A DNA stretch of 64,000 nt from Vibrio metoecus (GTDB lineage Bacteria; Pseudomonadota; Gammaproteobacteria; Enterobacterales; Vibrionaceae), in the NCBI RefSeq assembly GCF_000696385.1, contig NZ_JJMN01000021.1:1-64000 (forward strand), written 5' to 3'. Position 1 is the first letter of the stretch. Every line of letters starts with the position of its first letter. The notes under the pieces are model-generated. The model was not told the DNA's origin, made no database searches, and saw only the letters and a list, made by a program, of their open reading frames with translations. Made by a program: the position numbers and the translations under genes. Shown piece after piece: positions 36,450 through 47,008 of this stretch.

Positions 36450-38844
36450 AGCCTCGCTCCTTTAACAACTGGGAGATGGCATCAGCAACAGAAAGGCCTT
36501 TGCGCGTTAACTGCTTAATCGCGTTTACATCTTCTGCACGGGACGAGTACAACAGCTTGTGAAACGGATCGACGATGAGGCGGCCAATCCCGGTGCCCAT
36601 CTCGGTAATAAAGAAAATTTCGGAATAGACACCCGTGACGGTATGAACCGTTTTCAGGTACTCATAACCGCCTTCACCTAATGGCAAACGGCCTTCTTTT
36701 TTGAGCGCGTTGATGGTTTCGGCTTTTTGGCCAAGCAGGTACATATTGGCCGAGTTTTCAGCGATGGCTTTTCCTGTAGGGCTGTCATACAAATCGTTGA
36801 CCGACTGCGTTACCGTCACAGCACTGCCGCCATATTTTCGAAATCGACGGTAACCCGTTTCGATGAACTTACCGACATCACCTTGAGTCAGCAGATCCCA
36901 GGCTTCATCAATGAACACAATCTTGCGACGATCCCGCTCACCTAAGTACATCTCTTGTTGGATTTGGTAGATAAGCTGAAGCAACACCACTTGTTGCAGG
37001 TGCTTGCGCCCCTTGAGCTCTTCTAACTCCAAAACGGTGAAACGGTTTTTGAAGCGAATATTGTTATGGCCATTAAAGAAGCGGCCATATTCGCCTTGTG
37101 TCGTAAACGGGTAGAGCTGCTCACCCACGTCTTGCACACGACGGTCTTCATGATTTTTTAAGGCCTCTGCCACATCATCAACCAACATGGCACGACCTTT
37201 TTTCTCCCAAAGTTCACGGGTCTGACGCTTTAGGTTGGCCATCTGAAAATCAGTTAATGACTGCGTAGGCGCGGCCATTGCGGCCAATAATCCAACCAGT
37301 ACATCCGCTTCTTCGTCATAGTCCTCAACGATTTCAAACGGGTTTAAGCAAATGCCACTGTCCCGCCCGAACTGTAAGAACTCTCCGTCATAAACTTCAC
37401 ACAGTTTTTCATAGGAGCGGCCAACATCAATCACCCAGCATTGCCCGCCTTCAGATAAGTAGGAGGAGATGATTTCGTTCACCAGGAATGACTTACCCGA
37501 CCCCGATTGCGCCGCGATGCAACAGTTGTAATTACTGCCCGAGTCATAAAGGGACACACTCATGATCTGGCCATTACGGGAAACAAAGTTAATCACCGGC
37601 GTGCCAGTGCCTTTCCAATCCGCAAACAAAGGCAACAGAGGGATGACATGCCGTGTCGCCATGGTCTTGAATCGAAACAAGTCGTTCATCGCCTGGCGGT
37701 CAGCACCAAATGGCAAGGCATTCAGGAAAATGGGCAAACAGAAGTACTTGTCTTCCATCAGCTCAAATCCGAGCTCTTTGAAATAGGTTCGAGCATTTGA
37801 AACAGAGCTGATGGACGCCTCTTCCGTCGGGGAAAACAGCGTTAAGGTCATATTTGCCCGAATAGGACGATCACCTTCTTGCAAAGCTTCAAAAAGAACA
37901 TCAAACCCCTTTTTCTTGGCTGCAAGCACCGGCACAAACTTGAGCATCGGGCCATAGGCCTGATTGACCGCCCATTGACGCTTCGTCTCTAAACGAGATC
38001 GCATCGCCTCAGCTGAAGGAAAGTGAATGGTGACATTTAGCAAAAAGCTGCCGCGTAAACCGCGACTGCCCGTCATCATATCGCCCGCAAAACTTGCGGC
38101 ATGACCAAACCAGATCCGCTCAGGCAAGCGCTTAAACGATAAGGTTTTAACTCGGTAATCACCCAGCATCAGACCTTGGCTATCCACCTTGATAGCCCGG
38201 TCATAATCCAACACTTGCTCTCGAAGTGGTTTATCTGCCTCACTGCGGATTGGTGATGGATTGCGCCAAGAAGCATCTTTTCCCCAGTTAAGCTGCGCAC
38301 TTAATGCCGCGAGCCAATTTCGGTCAGTCATTTCAGTGACGCGAAAACCAACCGTTGCCAGCGCCTGCGAGAAAGAAGCCCGAAGCGCGGATGCTCGACT
38401 CAATTCACGCTCCGTCGGTATAGGACTTTCCAAAGGCAATTTGCAGGTGACGATCAGTTGAAAGTTGCGTACCTGAGTCTGGGTCGATTCTTCTATCGGT
38501 TGAACCGTGCCCCCATCGAGAAAATCCGCACGTTTGCGTATCGACGCCCTGAGCAATGGATCGGATTGACGATGCCGCAAGCCCATCATACGCTGAAGGT
38601 CGGTTTGAATATCAGGCGAGGCGTACAGGCCAAATTGCAGCAAAGTGTCTTTTGGCCAGTCGTTGTTAAGTAGAACATTAACCCTGTCTGCAACAGACTC
38701 ATCACCACCGGGCAAGGGGTCACATAGAAAAACCAAAAGCCAAACACTCTGGTCTTCCATGAAAAACAGTTGCTCATTGTCTGAATAGGCCAACACAGGC
38801 AATAGCTCAGAAGCTCGTTGCCCTGAATACAAAGAGGCTTTCAT
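36442..38844 (-). CDS. traC: TraC, VirB4-type T4SS ATPase
   Basis: 800 residues from the ATG at 38844 (GGAGG 8 nt upstream, TAATG overlap with the dsbC stop). TraC_F_IV N-domain, Walker A AQSGSGKSFLV (near 450), Walker B KIVFIDEAWDLL, C-terminal motifs TQSVNDLYDSPTGKAI. Cytoplasmic ATPase that powers pilus assembly and secretion. Confidence 0.97.
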   Translation of the reverse strand: MKASLYSGQRASELLPVLAYSDNEQLFFMEDQSVWLLVFLCDPLPGGDESVADRVNVLLNNDWPKDTLLQFGLYASPDIQTDLQRMMGLRHRQSDPLLRASIRKRADFLDGGTVQPIEESTQTQVRNFQLIVTCKLPLESPIPTERELSRASALRASFSQALATVGFRVTEMTDRNWLAALSAQLNWGKDASWRNPSPIRSEADKPLREQVLDYDRAIKVDSQGLMLGDYRVKTLSFKRLPERIWFGHAASFAGDMMTGSRGLRGSFLLNVTIHFPSAEAMRSRLETKRQWAVNQAYGPMLKFVPVLAAKKKGFDVLFEALQEGDRPIRANMTLTLFSPTEEASISSVSNARTYFKELGFELMEDKYFCLPIFLNALPFGADRQAMNDLFRFKTMATRHVIPLLPLFADWKGTGTPVINFVSRNGQIMSVSLYDSGSNYNCCIAAQSGSGKSFLVNEIISSYLSEGGQCWVIDVGRSYEKLCEVYDGEFLQFGRDSGICLNPFEIVEDYDEEADVLVGLLAAMAAPTQSLTDFQMANLKRQTRELWEKKGRAMLVDDVAEALKNHEDRRVQDVGEQLYPFTTQGEYGRFFNGHNNIRFKNRFTVLELEELKGRKHLQQVVLLQLIYQIQQEMYLGERDRRKIVFIDEAWDLLTQGDVGKFIETGYRRFRKYGGSAVTVTQSVNDLYDSPTGKAIAENSANMYLLGQKAETINALKKEGRLPLGEGGYEYLKTVHTVTGVYSEIFFITEMGTGIGRLIVDPFHKLLYSSRAEDVNAIKQLTRKGLSVADAISQLLKERGYE

Positions 38845-39536
38845 TAACGTCCCTCCAACCAAGCAGAAAGGTCATAAGGACGACCTCGGCTGATGCGACC
38901 ATCATTGGCGACAATAAAAGGCACACCTTGAATGCCCAGGATTTGAGCAGTCACCAAAGTACGCTGCATTGGCTCTAAGTTGCAGGCATCATTCTGTTCT
39001 AGGTTACCAATCTGGCCATTGAGCAATGCATCGGTGGCCGCTTTCTTGTCACGCGCACAGCCAAGCTGGCGAACCTGTCGCTCTGAATCAGGACCAAGCA
39101 CTGGCACAGGGAGTATTTGGAAGGTGTATTCTTTGGTTAGCGGTAAAGCTTGTTTCAAAAGCTCATGGCAGTGCGGGCATCGTGGGTCAACAAAGACCAC
39201 CACTTTCTTTTTGCCTTCGCCTAAAGTCAGTGGGTTCAAATCATCCATTTTTAAGCCAAGGCGACTTAAGTCCAGCGTGTTACCCGCTTCACGAATTTCT
39301 TCAAGGCTGGTAAGCGGCTTTTTCGACCAGGCATCATAGAGCGTGCCATCAATGACGAACCGGCCACTGTCTGACATGAAAACAATACGGCCATTGCTTT
39401 CGACCGCTTTCATACCCGTGACAGGTAAAGAAACCATGCCGTCAATTTTGCCAACGGGCGACACTTCAGACACAGGTTCAGCTTGAACCAATGGAGACAG
39501 CGCAAGCGCCAGAATAATTGGAGATAGTTTTCGCAT
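38844..39536 (-). CDS. dsbC: DsbC-type disulfide isomerase
   Basis: 230 residues with a signal peptide (1-~19). DsbC dimerisation-like N-half, then the thioredoxin fold with redox motif CPHC in VFVDPRCPHCHELL and the cis-Pro region GIQGVPFIVANDG. Provides disulfide isomerisation for the cysteine-rich TraN/U/H. It bounds hot spot 2. Confidence 0.94.
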   Translation of the reverse strand: MRKLSPIILALALSPLVQAEPVSEVSPVGKIDGMVSLPVTGMKAVESNGRIVFMSDSGRFVIDGTLYDAWSKKPLTSLEEIREAGNTLDLSRLGLKMDDLNPLTLGEGKKKVVVFVDPRCPHCHELLKQALPLTKEYTFQILPVPVLGPDSERQVRQLGCARDKKAATDALLNGQIGNLEQNDACNLEPMQRTLVTAQILGIQGVPFIVANDGRISRGRPYDLSAWLEGR

Positions 39537-39583
39537 GAGGAGTCCTCGTTAATGTAAATCGAGGCTCCAGTCTATGCAGTTGT

Positions 39584-39619
39584 CCTATGTGGACTCGGTT
39601 AGATAGATTGAAGAATTTG
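39584..39619. repeat. 36-bp direct repeat, left copy (hot spot 2)
   Basis: Starts CCTATGTGGACTCGG, upstream of dsbC. An identical 36-bp copy lies at 47009-47044, 7.4 kb away, on the far side of the helicase/PLD operon. Similarity weakens just after (CTTGCTA is retained). Confidence 0.95.
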
Positions 39620-39681
39620 TCGTCTTGCTAAGCAGCACCAAACTCCAGATCCTAATGAAAGCAATCACGCACTAAAATAAA

Positions 39682-41127
39682 TCAATTGTCTCTCATATAC
39701 TTTTGCAGAGTTTTTTGATCCACTTTCAATGCTTCTGCGGCTTTAACCCATGTTCCGAATTGCTTTTTGGCAGCTGTTGCAAATTCCTTATGAAACGCTT
39801 TCGTTAACTCATCCTTAGTTGTCTTGGATAAATCACCAAATGCAAACCTTGTGTCAGGACTATCCCCTTGGATAGCAGGCTCGACCAACGAAGCTAATGA
39901 GCTAGAGATTGCCGACTCTGTAGTTTGGGAGCTCAAAAACGCACAAGACATGTATGCTAGCTTTTTGAGGTCACGTAAGTTACCTGGTAAATATGCCGAG
40001 TTAAAAAACTGGATTAATTCATTTGATACTGGAGCTTCCGCAGGCAGATTGGGGTTAACATTAACTTCCTGCCAGATTCTTTGCCAATCGGACAATATAT
40101 CTTCTCTGCATGCCCGAAGTGGAGGTATTGTTATTGTCAGCATGGATACACGATCAAAGAAATCAGCATCGAGTATCGCTGCCAATTGCTCAAGTGATTT
40201 ATTACTCGCGCAAACTAGCTCAAAGTCAGATGCTTCCTCAGTGTCACTTCCAACAGGGCGAAAACAGTGATGGTTATCTTGAAGCACTCGAACCAGCTTT
40301 CGCTGAACCGAAGTTGGTAAATCTTGAATCTCATCCAAAAACAAAACTTTTCCATTTGCTTCTTTCAAAAGTCCATTGCGATCCTTTTCCGCCCCAGTGA
40401 AGGCACCTTTTACGTGGCCAAACAACATACTATCAACCACTTGAGAATCTAGTCCTCCACATGCAAGCGTAACAACCTGCTTTTGCTTTACCTTACCGAC
40501 AACGGTTTCAATTAGCCTCGTTTTCCCTGTACCACGTTCACCCAGTACAAGTAACGGAGCTTTGGGAACACAAGAGAACTGCTTTAGCGTTTGTAATGCA
40601 TCCTGCCTTGCTTTTGATTTAGGGTCTAAATCGTAAAGGGCGTAACCGCCCTCTGAACTTGAAATAGCAGAGATCTCTGCCAAATACGTATTTACACTGA
40701 AATCAACTTTGGCAATGCTGGTTCTTTTGGTATCGGGGTTATATTGTGATGACCAGAGGATTGTTTCGCGTGGAAAATGCCCCCGAGCATGAAGAATCAA
40801 CCAAACCGCATGCATCGCCGGAGTTCCCGGCGATACATTGATATGAAGATTCTGTTCAAGCTTTAGCTCTGGAATAATCTCAGACTCTATTGCGTGATAA
40901 ATTTCGTTGTGATCAGCTGGGTTCTCGATAGCTACAGTTCGAAAGGTAATCTGTATATCGCCAAATTCATGCTCTTTGTACAGACTGTTATCACCAGCTG
41001 ACTGAGTAAGAACAATGACTTTGCCAACATAAACTTTACGATTCTTAAGCCGCTTTAACGCTTCGTCTAATACCTCAACCCCAGCTCTTTTTGAGTGCCA
41101 ACAAAGCAGTGTATTTTTGTTATCCAA
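39682..41127 (-). CDS. RtcR-like regulator: CARF-type sensor + sigma54 AAA+ + Fis HTH
   Basis: 481 residues from a TTG with GGAGG 9 nt upstream. Residues ~1-170 resemble the RtcR/CARF sensor (LDEALKRLKNRKVYVGKV; NVSPGTPAMHAVWLILHARG). AAA+ domain: Walker A GERGTGKT, exact GAFTGA loop, Walker B LFLDEIQDLP, FFDRV arginine finger, PGNLRDLKKL. C-terminal Fis helix-turn-helix (WVKAAEALKVDQKTLQKYM). RtcR proteins switch on RNA-repair genes when the CARF domain binds RNA ends. Here it ends a helicase/PLD operon that has a sigma54-like promoter, so autoregulation on RNA damage or infection is likely (inference). Confidence 0.82.
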   Translation of the reverse strand: MDNKNTLLCWHSKRAGVEVLDEALKRLKNRKVYVGKVIVLTQSAGDNSLYKEHEFGDIQITFRTVAIENPADHNEIYHAIESEIIPELKLEQNLHINVSPGTPAMHAVWLILHARGHFPRETILWSSQYNPDTKRTSIAKVDFSVNTYLAEISAISSSEGGYALYDLDPKSKARQDALQTLKQFSCVPKAPLLVLGERGTGKTRLIETVVGKVKQKQVVTLACGGLDSQVVDSMLFGHVKGAFTGAEKDRNGLLKEANGKVLFLDEIQDLPTSVQRKLVRVLQDNHHCFRPVGSDTEEASDFELVCASNKSLEQLAAILDADFFDRVSMLTITIPPLRACREDILSDWQRIWQEVNVNPNLPAEAPVSNELIQFFNSAYLPGNLRDLKKLAYMSCAFLSSQTTESAISSSLASLVEPAIQGDSPDTRFAFGDLSKTTKDELTKAFHKEFATAAKKQFGTWVKAAEALKVDQKTLQKYMRDN

Positions 41128-41129
41128 AG

Positions 41130-42665
41130 TTACGCCTCCAATACAATTCGGGCGTTTGGCAATTCACTTTGCTTCAGCCTTTTTGCCATGGCAAGTTCGT
41201 ATTCTTGACGAACTGTAATAGCTAACTGTTTTTTTGTCAGTCGAACAACCTTTGGCTCATAACTTTTTCTAGGCGCTCCTGAATCCTGCTTCTTAGAAGT
41301 TTCACCCTTAGCCGTTAAAGGTTTGAAATACTCTGGACTGGCGTTAGTGATAACTGGCGGCTCTATACGCCATTTATACTCAATCTTGTGCGATGTTTTT
41401 TCCCGCCAGTTTGCATTGGGTATTTTTGGTTGCTTATCCATATCAGACAAACAATCTGCTTTTATAGGAGATAACTCAACAATGTCTACTTCGCTGACCG
41501 AGTACCTCTTGAATGTATTATTTTCCCAAGCTTCAAAACCACCAGAAATCATCCCTAGACTCATATCGATGTTCAATTCATTGTGGCTATTAGTTAAAAA
41601 CATATCTAAGCAGTTCATCAGCTCTTTTACCTGAGTACTGGTGAGTTTTACGCCTAACTCAAAGCCTTGATCCATACCATGCGCTTGAAAATTGGCCGAC
41701 ATCACCATGCCATGCATTCCATCTACTACAATCGCTTTGGCATGTAGCCATTTAAAACACTTCACCGATGCACCAGCCTGTTTCATACCCAACAACGCTG
41801 GCATGGCTGCTGGTCTTTGGCGAGATAGAATGGTGACTTTTAGCCCCGACTTCGCACGTTCACATATTGCTTTTACAAGCTGATGGTCCTCTTGCCATCC
41901 AAAACTCGATATGATGAGTTCATTTTCCGCTTGATTGATCAACGCTAATGCGTGTTCCCTAATTCGAGCGTCTTCACTCGATGTGACCAGTATTTCAGTT
42001 AATTCCCTTGGATATCTGACATTGCCCGGCGACTTATATGCTGAGAATTCACCACGGCTTGTCATATGGTGCTGCGCACTCTCGAAGATTGCCCAACGGA
42101 ACACATTCACGATCTCAGCTATTTGATGGCGTGAAAGCGCGACCCCCAGCTCTTCATTTCGTAAAAGTGCTTCTTCTGTAAGGTTTGCCGTTAAAAGCAA
42201 CCCTTTAGCATTACCAGTTTCATGTAATGCGTCTATAACAACGGCTTTTGCGTGGAAATGCGGCGCAGATGCAAAGTGAACATGTCCAGACAATTTGTTT
42301 AACATTTCCTTATGCTGCACAAGACACTTCTTACCAAAGTCATCGTCAGGCACATCGCCATCAAGACGAGTCTCACATGCCAATAGTATGTACACACGAA
42401 CTTTGCGCTTTGCAGCTTTTAGGACAGCAGATTCGACATTCTCATCAGCAAGCAAAAACGTACTAAGAATAACCGAGTGCTCAGCATTATCGATTAATTC
42501 GACAACTCTTGATTGCAGCTCATTGCAGAACAAAGAGCTACCAATATGTTGCGGATCAGATACCTTTTTAGGTAAAACAGGCAAAAGCACAGGGGGCAAC
42601 TTGGTATTTGATTGATCAACAATCTTAGTTTCAGTCTTAGTAAACTTTTCAATTAGATTCATCAC
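41130..42665 (-). CDS. Two-HKD phospholipase D-family nuclease-like protein
   Basis: 511 residues. Two intact HKD motifs: HFHAKAVVID with following N (LLLTANLTEEA) and WLHAKAIVVDG with VMSANFQAHG, so a full pseudodimeric PLD active site. The C-terminal ~130 residues are basic and unrecognised. PLD proteins in defence islands are often nucleases. It lies 3 nt before the CARF-sigma54 gene and 9 nt after the winged-helix protein. Combined with the SF1 helicase it recalls Mokosh-type defence, but no kinase is present. Confidence 0.8.
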   Translation of the reverse strand: MMNLIEKFTKTETKIVDQSNTKLPPVLLPVLPKKVSDPQHIGSSLFCNELQSRVVELIDNAEHSVILSTFLLADENVESAVLKAAKRKVRVYILLACETRLDGDVPDDDFGKKCLVQHKEMLNKLSGHVHFASAPHFHAKAVVIDALHETGNAKGLLLTANLTEEALLRNEELGVALSRHQIAEIVNVFRWAIFESAQHHMTSRGEFSAYKSPGNVRYPRELTEILVTSSEDARIREHALALINQAENELIISSFGWQEDHQLVKAICERAKSGLKVTILSRQRPAAMPALLGMKQAGASVKCFKWLHAKAIVVDGMHGMVMSANFQAHGMDQGFELGVKLTSTQVKELMNCLDMFLTNSHNELNIDMSLGMISGGFEAWENNTFKRYSVSEVDIVELSPIKADCLSDMDKQPKIPNANWREKTSHKIEYKWRIEPPVITNASPEYFKPLTAKGETSKKQDSGAPRKSYEPKVVRLTKKQLAITVRQEYELAMAKRLKQSELPNARIVLEA

Positions 42666-42674
42666 TATTATTCC

Positions 42675-43785
42675 TTATAGGTTCCAATCATGGGCTGCAA
42701 TGACATGCCAGGTATGCTGATTTTGCTGGTCTTCTTCAGTCCAAAACTGATTTGCCAACTCAGCCCTATCAGGTAGTGTGAAATTCCAACTTTTAAAAGG
42801 TTCGAGTGCTTTTTCTCTCCAAACTTGGTACTTGCTATTAGTGGCATACATATTGATATTTTTCTCTAATCTCCATTCAGCCCACTTTTTAGCATCCAAT
42901 TCAGTCAATGCTGATATAGAAATATTGTGTAACTTCATCGCATCAAACGAACCCAACTTGTGAACAGATGGTCTTTTTACGCTTACCGAGCGCTTCATAT
43001 TGATTCGCTCAGATTCAGTAGTATTTTCGAAAACCACTGACAAGATTTCCGTTCGCTCATCCCATTGTTCAAGCAAGCCCTCACTATGCAGAAGTACTTT
43101 CAAAACTTGCTGACGACTGATTGGTTCAACCCGACGTGAAAATATAAGATCCTTTCCGCGCTTCACATCGACATTGCCATCAGTCACATTCCACTCGATG
43201 TAATACGGTTTTCCTTGAGGTGAGATGCGCTCACCTTTGAGTTCAATTTTGTCAACGCGTACTTCCGAACCTCCACCTATTGGTTCAACCTTCAGGCCAC
43301 GAACGTCTTTGACTAGTTGAGGAACCTCAACGAGTCGCTTTGCTCTTTCATTTAGCTCATTTCTGTTTTTTCCAAGTCCGATCGACGCTGCACTAGGCTC
43401 TGTGTGCGCATCAATAGTAAGAAGTGGATGAGGCAATAAAGGCTCATGACAAACGCAAAGGCTCCAACACCCATCTTCTGGCACTAGGATTTGATCTTTC
43501 TCAAGAGCAATCAGTCCTGATTCAGTGAGCCTGTATTGGTCTCGATTAGACTCAGCAAGCCCATATAATCGACATATGTTTAGTAACCTATCAGCAACGA
43601 CACGACGTCCGATTTTGTCCCCAAATAAATGCTCGGAGCACTCAGCAGAACTCGCATTCGGATAATCTTGAAGGAATTGCAGCACGCAGTTAATTTCTGG
43701 ACGGCTATCTGCCAGCGCGATTTCACCCTGTACGAGCCAACTTTCAGTCTTAATTTCTCGTTTTTAGTATGATGTCCTGGCTCAT
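42675..43785 (-). CDS. Hypothetical winged-helix protein of the hot spot 2 operon (frameshifted start)
   Basis: About 369 residues. The start is the ATG at 43785, an ATGA overlap with the helicase stop and preceded by CAGGAGG. One extra A in an A5 run near 43758 breaks the frame; removing it joins MSQDIILK to the 336-residue frame. N-terminal part (FLQDYPNASSAECSEHLFG...LYGLAESNRDQYRLTESG) looks like a winged helix; the rest is unrecognised (WNVTDGNVDVKRGK). Probably a subunit with the helicase and PLD protein. Confidence 0.65.
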
Positions 43786-46514
43786 AGTGCCTCCTGTGCT
43801 TCAGTCTCGATTGTTGTAGACCAGTAAGAATTGCTGGCAAAAGTACCTAACACACCCGATGCCTTTTGCATTGCAGTGCGGTTTCCGTACACAATGAGCT
43901 GATGCTTGGCCCTCGTAATTGCCACATTCAAGCGATTTGGGCTTTCAAGAAAACTCGTGGGATGGTTATTTGCGAAACTAAGCATGACAAAATCAGCCTC
44001 ATGCCCCTGAAAACGGTCTACGGTACATATCTGAATATCAATATACGGTGAGGATTTTTCACCTCGATAGAAATGCCTTACTCCGTGATGACTTCCCGTC
44101 CACTTTCGTAAAGATCGACGTATAGCTCGCTCTTGAGCCCGATAGAATGCCAAAACAGCTACTTCCCAAGGCTTTTGTTGGTTTTTCTCAACATTTGGGT
44201 TTGATTTTGCCCAAGAATCAAAGCGACTTAATTCTTTTAATATTTCTTCTACTTCAGCGGTGATTTCACCTTCTTTGCCTTTTCGACCTTTAACATCGTG
44301 CCATATACAACGATGTGAGCCGCTTCGGTATCCCCAGTCCCGCTTTTCAGCTTGGCCATCAGGACTTTGCAGTGCTTTTTCATGGTATATATGTACTCGG
44401 GAAAACTCGGCAATGTCTGGATGCATTCTGTGCTGGTAACTAAGCCGTATTTGTCGTTGTTCCAAAACACTGGCTGGAAGTCCATCAGACAGAGCGGTGC
44501 CTTGTTTCTGATACTCTGTTCGTTCAAATCCAACTTGCAGTGATTCAAGGATAGAAGGCAGTGCGATCCTACGTACCCTGTCTATTGTCAGTGAACGTAT
44601 CTTTTCCTGAGTCAAATAGGTAGTAGCGCTTTGATATCTTCCTCTAACTTATTAACAGTTTTAGAACTTCCGTTAGATTCTGTATTTAGGCGCTGTTCGT
44701 ACATACGAGCCAGTCGCCACGCTAACTGGGATTCCCAGCTATCGGACTCGGTCTTGATTTTTGTGCGAGTTAATCTCGAATGCGCTGCAAGTCGCATTTC
44801 TAACTTTTCCGGTAACGCAGGCAGCCCCCTTATGGTCGTCGAAATCCAGGGGAAGGTGATTAGCATTCTGAGCGATGAACGCTGACGAACCAAGGACTAC
44901 TGATGCGTAAGGGAGATCTGTCTTCGGACCTTTAGATGATGCAACCAATACATTTTTGGACTTTGCTTGCTGATGATAAAATTCAATTGTCTTTTCATCG
45001 TCAGTGCAAACCAAGGATACTTCTCGTTTCTGAATATTGATTTGTCGAGCAGAGAAAATATCTGCGCATGCTTCTCGCTGATAACTATCCTGTAAACATG
45101 GCTGCAAATTTACTTCGGTAGCTTCATCATCAACATAAGGTGAAAGCTGTTTTGGATCTCCCACCATGATCCAACGCTTGGCAAGTACCGCTGGCACCAA
45201 AAACTCTTGAAAAGTTGTTTTTGATGCTTCATCAATAATCATCACATCGAAGATTGGCGATGTTGATTGTTTATTTTTGATATCAGGATGCTGAAGCAAC
45301 CCAATAGTTGTCCCGCAAACTAAATTCGCCGCTTCAAGAACAAGACGCTCAACAATATGTTTACCCTCACCGACCTTACTTTTAAGTAACTTCTGACTAA
45401 CTGAAATGTGCGGTTGTTGCTGAAGATGTTTTAGCAATCTTGTGCGTTCAGTTTTAACAAACTCTTCCAATTGCCATGGCTTTGCCTTTTGAGAAACGCT
45501 TGATTTATCTCCAATCCGTACAGGTAACACCATGTCGCGATAAATATTTTCTTCAGACATCATTCGTTCAAGAACATTGTCAACAGCAACGTGTGTTGAT
45601 GCACAAAGTAAGATCCGCTTACCTCGCTTTATTAATTGAAGAATCAGTTCGCAAATGGCTGTAGTTTTACCAGATCCTGGGGGGCCTTCAAGGAAGGCAA
45701 AGTCTGGTGTATTGAGTGCAATATTTACAAACTCACGCTGCTGAGATGTTCCCTCTCTTGCTCCATCGGTAAGAACGTAGTAGTCATGGCTAAATAAGTG
45801 CTCATCATAAGGAACATTCGGCCACTTAGCATGATCCTTACCTTCAAACAGCCTCAATAGCGGAAGATGGTGAATAGAAGGGGTGTCTTGTAAGCTTTGT
45901 AATGCATTAATCTGACACTTTAACTGGTATGTGTTTGGACGAATAACCAAATAGTCGTGGTCAGGTAAACGATCCAATAACAAGCTGTCATTCTCTACAT
46001 TTCTGTCCAGGACTGAAATTGCGTTGGATTTATTGAATCCAACATTGCTTTGTGATTTCCCAGTCAAATGCCAACCATAACCGTCTGGACACTCATACGA
46101 CGACAGCCCATTGCCTAATTCACTCGCAATTTCGTCCGCGTGTTCCTCAGTTGCATAAGCCATTTTAGGTTTACCGTGACTTCTACAATTTGGGCACTCT
46201 CTAGCGGCACTACCCACGGCTTTCCATCTAGCGGGGCTTGCTTCGTATACCGTGTCGGTACTTTCATCTAAAAAGAGCTTTAAGTTCTTTTCGAAATCAC
46301 CGCAGTTATCGGCAGGCTCAACTAATTGTATCCATACTCCACTTTGAGCATCGTCCAGCTTTTCCCAAGCTATCGCTTTAACAGCCTTCGTACTTTCTAG
46401 GTACTTTCGAGTGGTGTCTAAATACTTATAAAAGTCACCAAGACCACTCACTGCTTTACTAAGCAGGATGTCTGGCCTGTGAATTCCTAAGTTTGCGTAT
46501 CTTAATAACGCCAT
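43782..46514 (-). CDS. SF1 Upf1/Dna2-like helicase (frameshifted)
   Basis: 910 residues after an extra G in a G5 run near 44828 and a missing base near 44617 are corrected (net zero). N-terminal ~270 residues with a CPNC pair; then motif I GPPGSGKTTAI, motif II IIDEAS, motif III GDPKQLSPYV, motif IV YQHRMHPDIAEFS, motif V TVDRFQGHEADFVMLS and motif VI NRLNVAITRAKHQLIVYG. A COG1112-type RNA/DNA helicase. First gene of a four-gene operon with a sigma54-like promoter 40 nt upstream. Probable motor of a nucleic-acid-targeting defence complex (inference). Confidence 0.85.
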
Positions 46515-46552
46515 GTTTCGTCCTTTGATCGAATGAGTTGTTCATCCTAAAT

Positions 46553-46568
46553 ATCAAGCATCGTGCCA
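46553..46568 (-). promoter_or_regulatory. Sigma54-like promoter of the helicase operon
   Basis: Minus-strand TGGCACGATGCTTGAT fits TGGCACG-N4-TTGCW except that the -12 C is A. The -24 GG is perfect and the spacing is right. Predicted start near 46542, 28 nt before the helicase ATG, and AAAGGA precedes the ATG. The -12 mismatch makes it weaker than the hot spot 4 site, but the operon encodes its own RtcR-like activator. Confidence 0.55.
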
Positions 46569-46795
46569 ACAACCTTCGATTTAAAGGCCTCATTAATTGC
46601 GCACCATCGAACAAATAAAGGTTTTTATAGGAAGGTATTTTTCACACCCTCTGGGTAAATTTATAACCCATAAGTGCCATTTTGTACATCACATAACTCT
46701 CATGAAGCCAAGACAATGAAAAGAACCCAAACAACTTTACTTTGGCTACTTCTAATTGAAACGCCGTCATGATAAACGGGTACGGGGTAGGATGA

Positions 46796-46834
46796 CGCCC
46801 AAGCCTTCAGATATCTGGCCGCTTGGGCGTTTTT
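46796..46834 (+). terminator. Plus-strand terminator-like hairpin
   Basis: CGCCCAAGC / GCTTGGGCG stem (46796-46804, 46821-46829) followed by TTTTT. It points rightwards although no plus-strand gene is visible to its left; it may have come in with the traA fragment. Between 46569 and 46795 I see nothing. Confidence 0.55.
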
Positions 46835-46838
46835 GTTG

Positions 46839-46939
46839 TTATAAGGAGCCCAGTAAAACAGCGCTGATTGCTGGAACGGTTGTGCCAATGACTTCTTGAG
46901 TGCTGGCAACGATAGGTAAGGTTGCAGACATAACACTTT
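46839..46939 (-). pseudogene. Truncated second copy of the traA 3' end
   Basis: 46848-46939 matches 48144-48235 (the traA 3' end) at 87 of 92 positions. It reads ...AVLLGSL stop rather than ...AVLLGT stop. It lies 1.3 kb from traA across the 36-bp repeat and the toxin-antitoxin genes. A relic of recombination in hot spot 2, from a different traA allele. Confidence 0.9.
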
Positions 46940-47008
46940 TATCGCCTACAAGCGATGACAGAAGCGCCGTTGCTAGCCAACCGGTTTAGCTGAGCCCGTT
47001 TTTTTACA

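Noticed and set aside
39682-41127. CARF domain as part of a CRISPR type III system
   Set aside because: No repeats or cas genes in the window; the domain is fused to a sigma54 AAA+ and Fis HTH, the RtcR plan.
46796-46834. Integron attC-like site
   Set aside because: Simple single stem with T-run and no attC R/L box arrangement; fits a terminator.
46700-46936. 78-codon minus frame as a gene
   Set aside because: Out-of-frame reading across the traA 3' copy.
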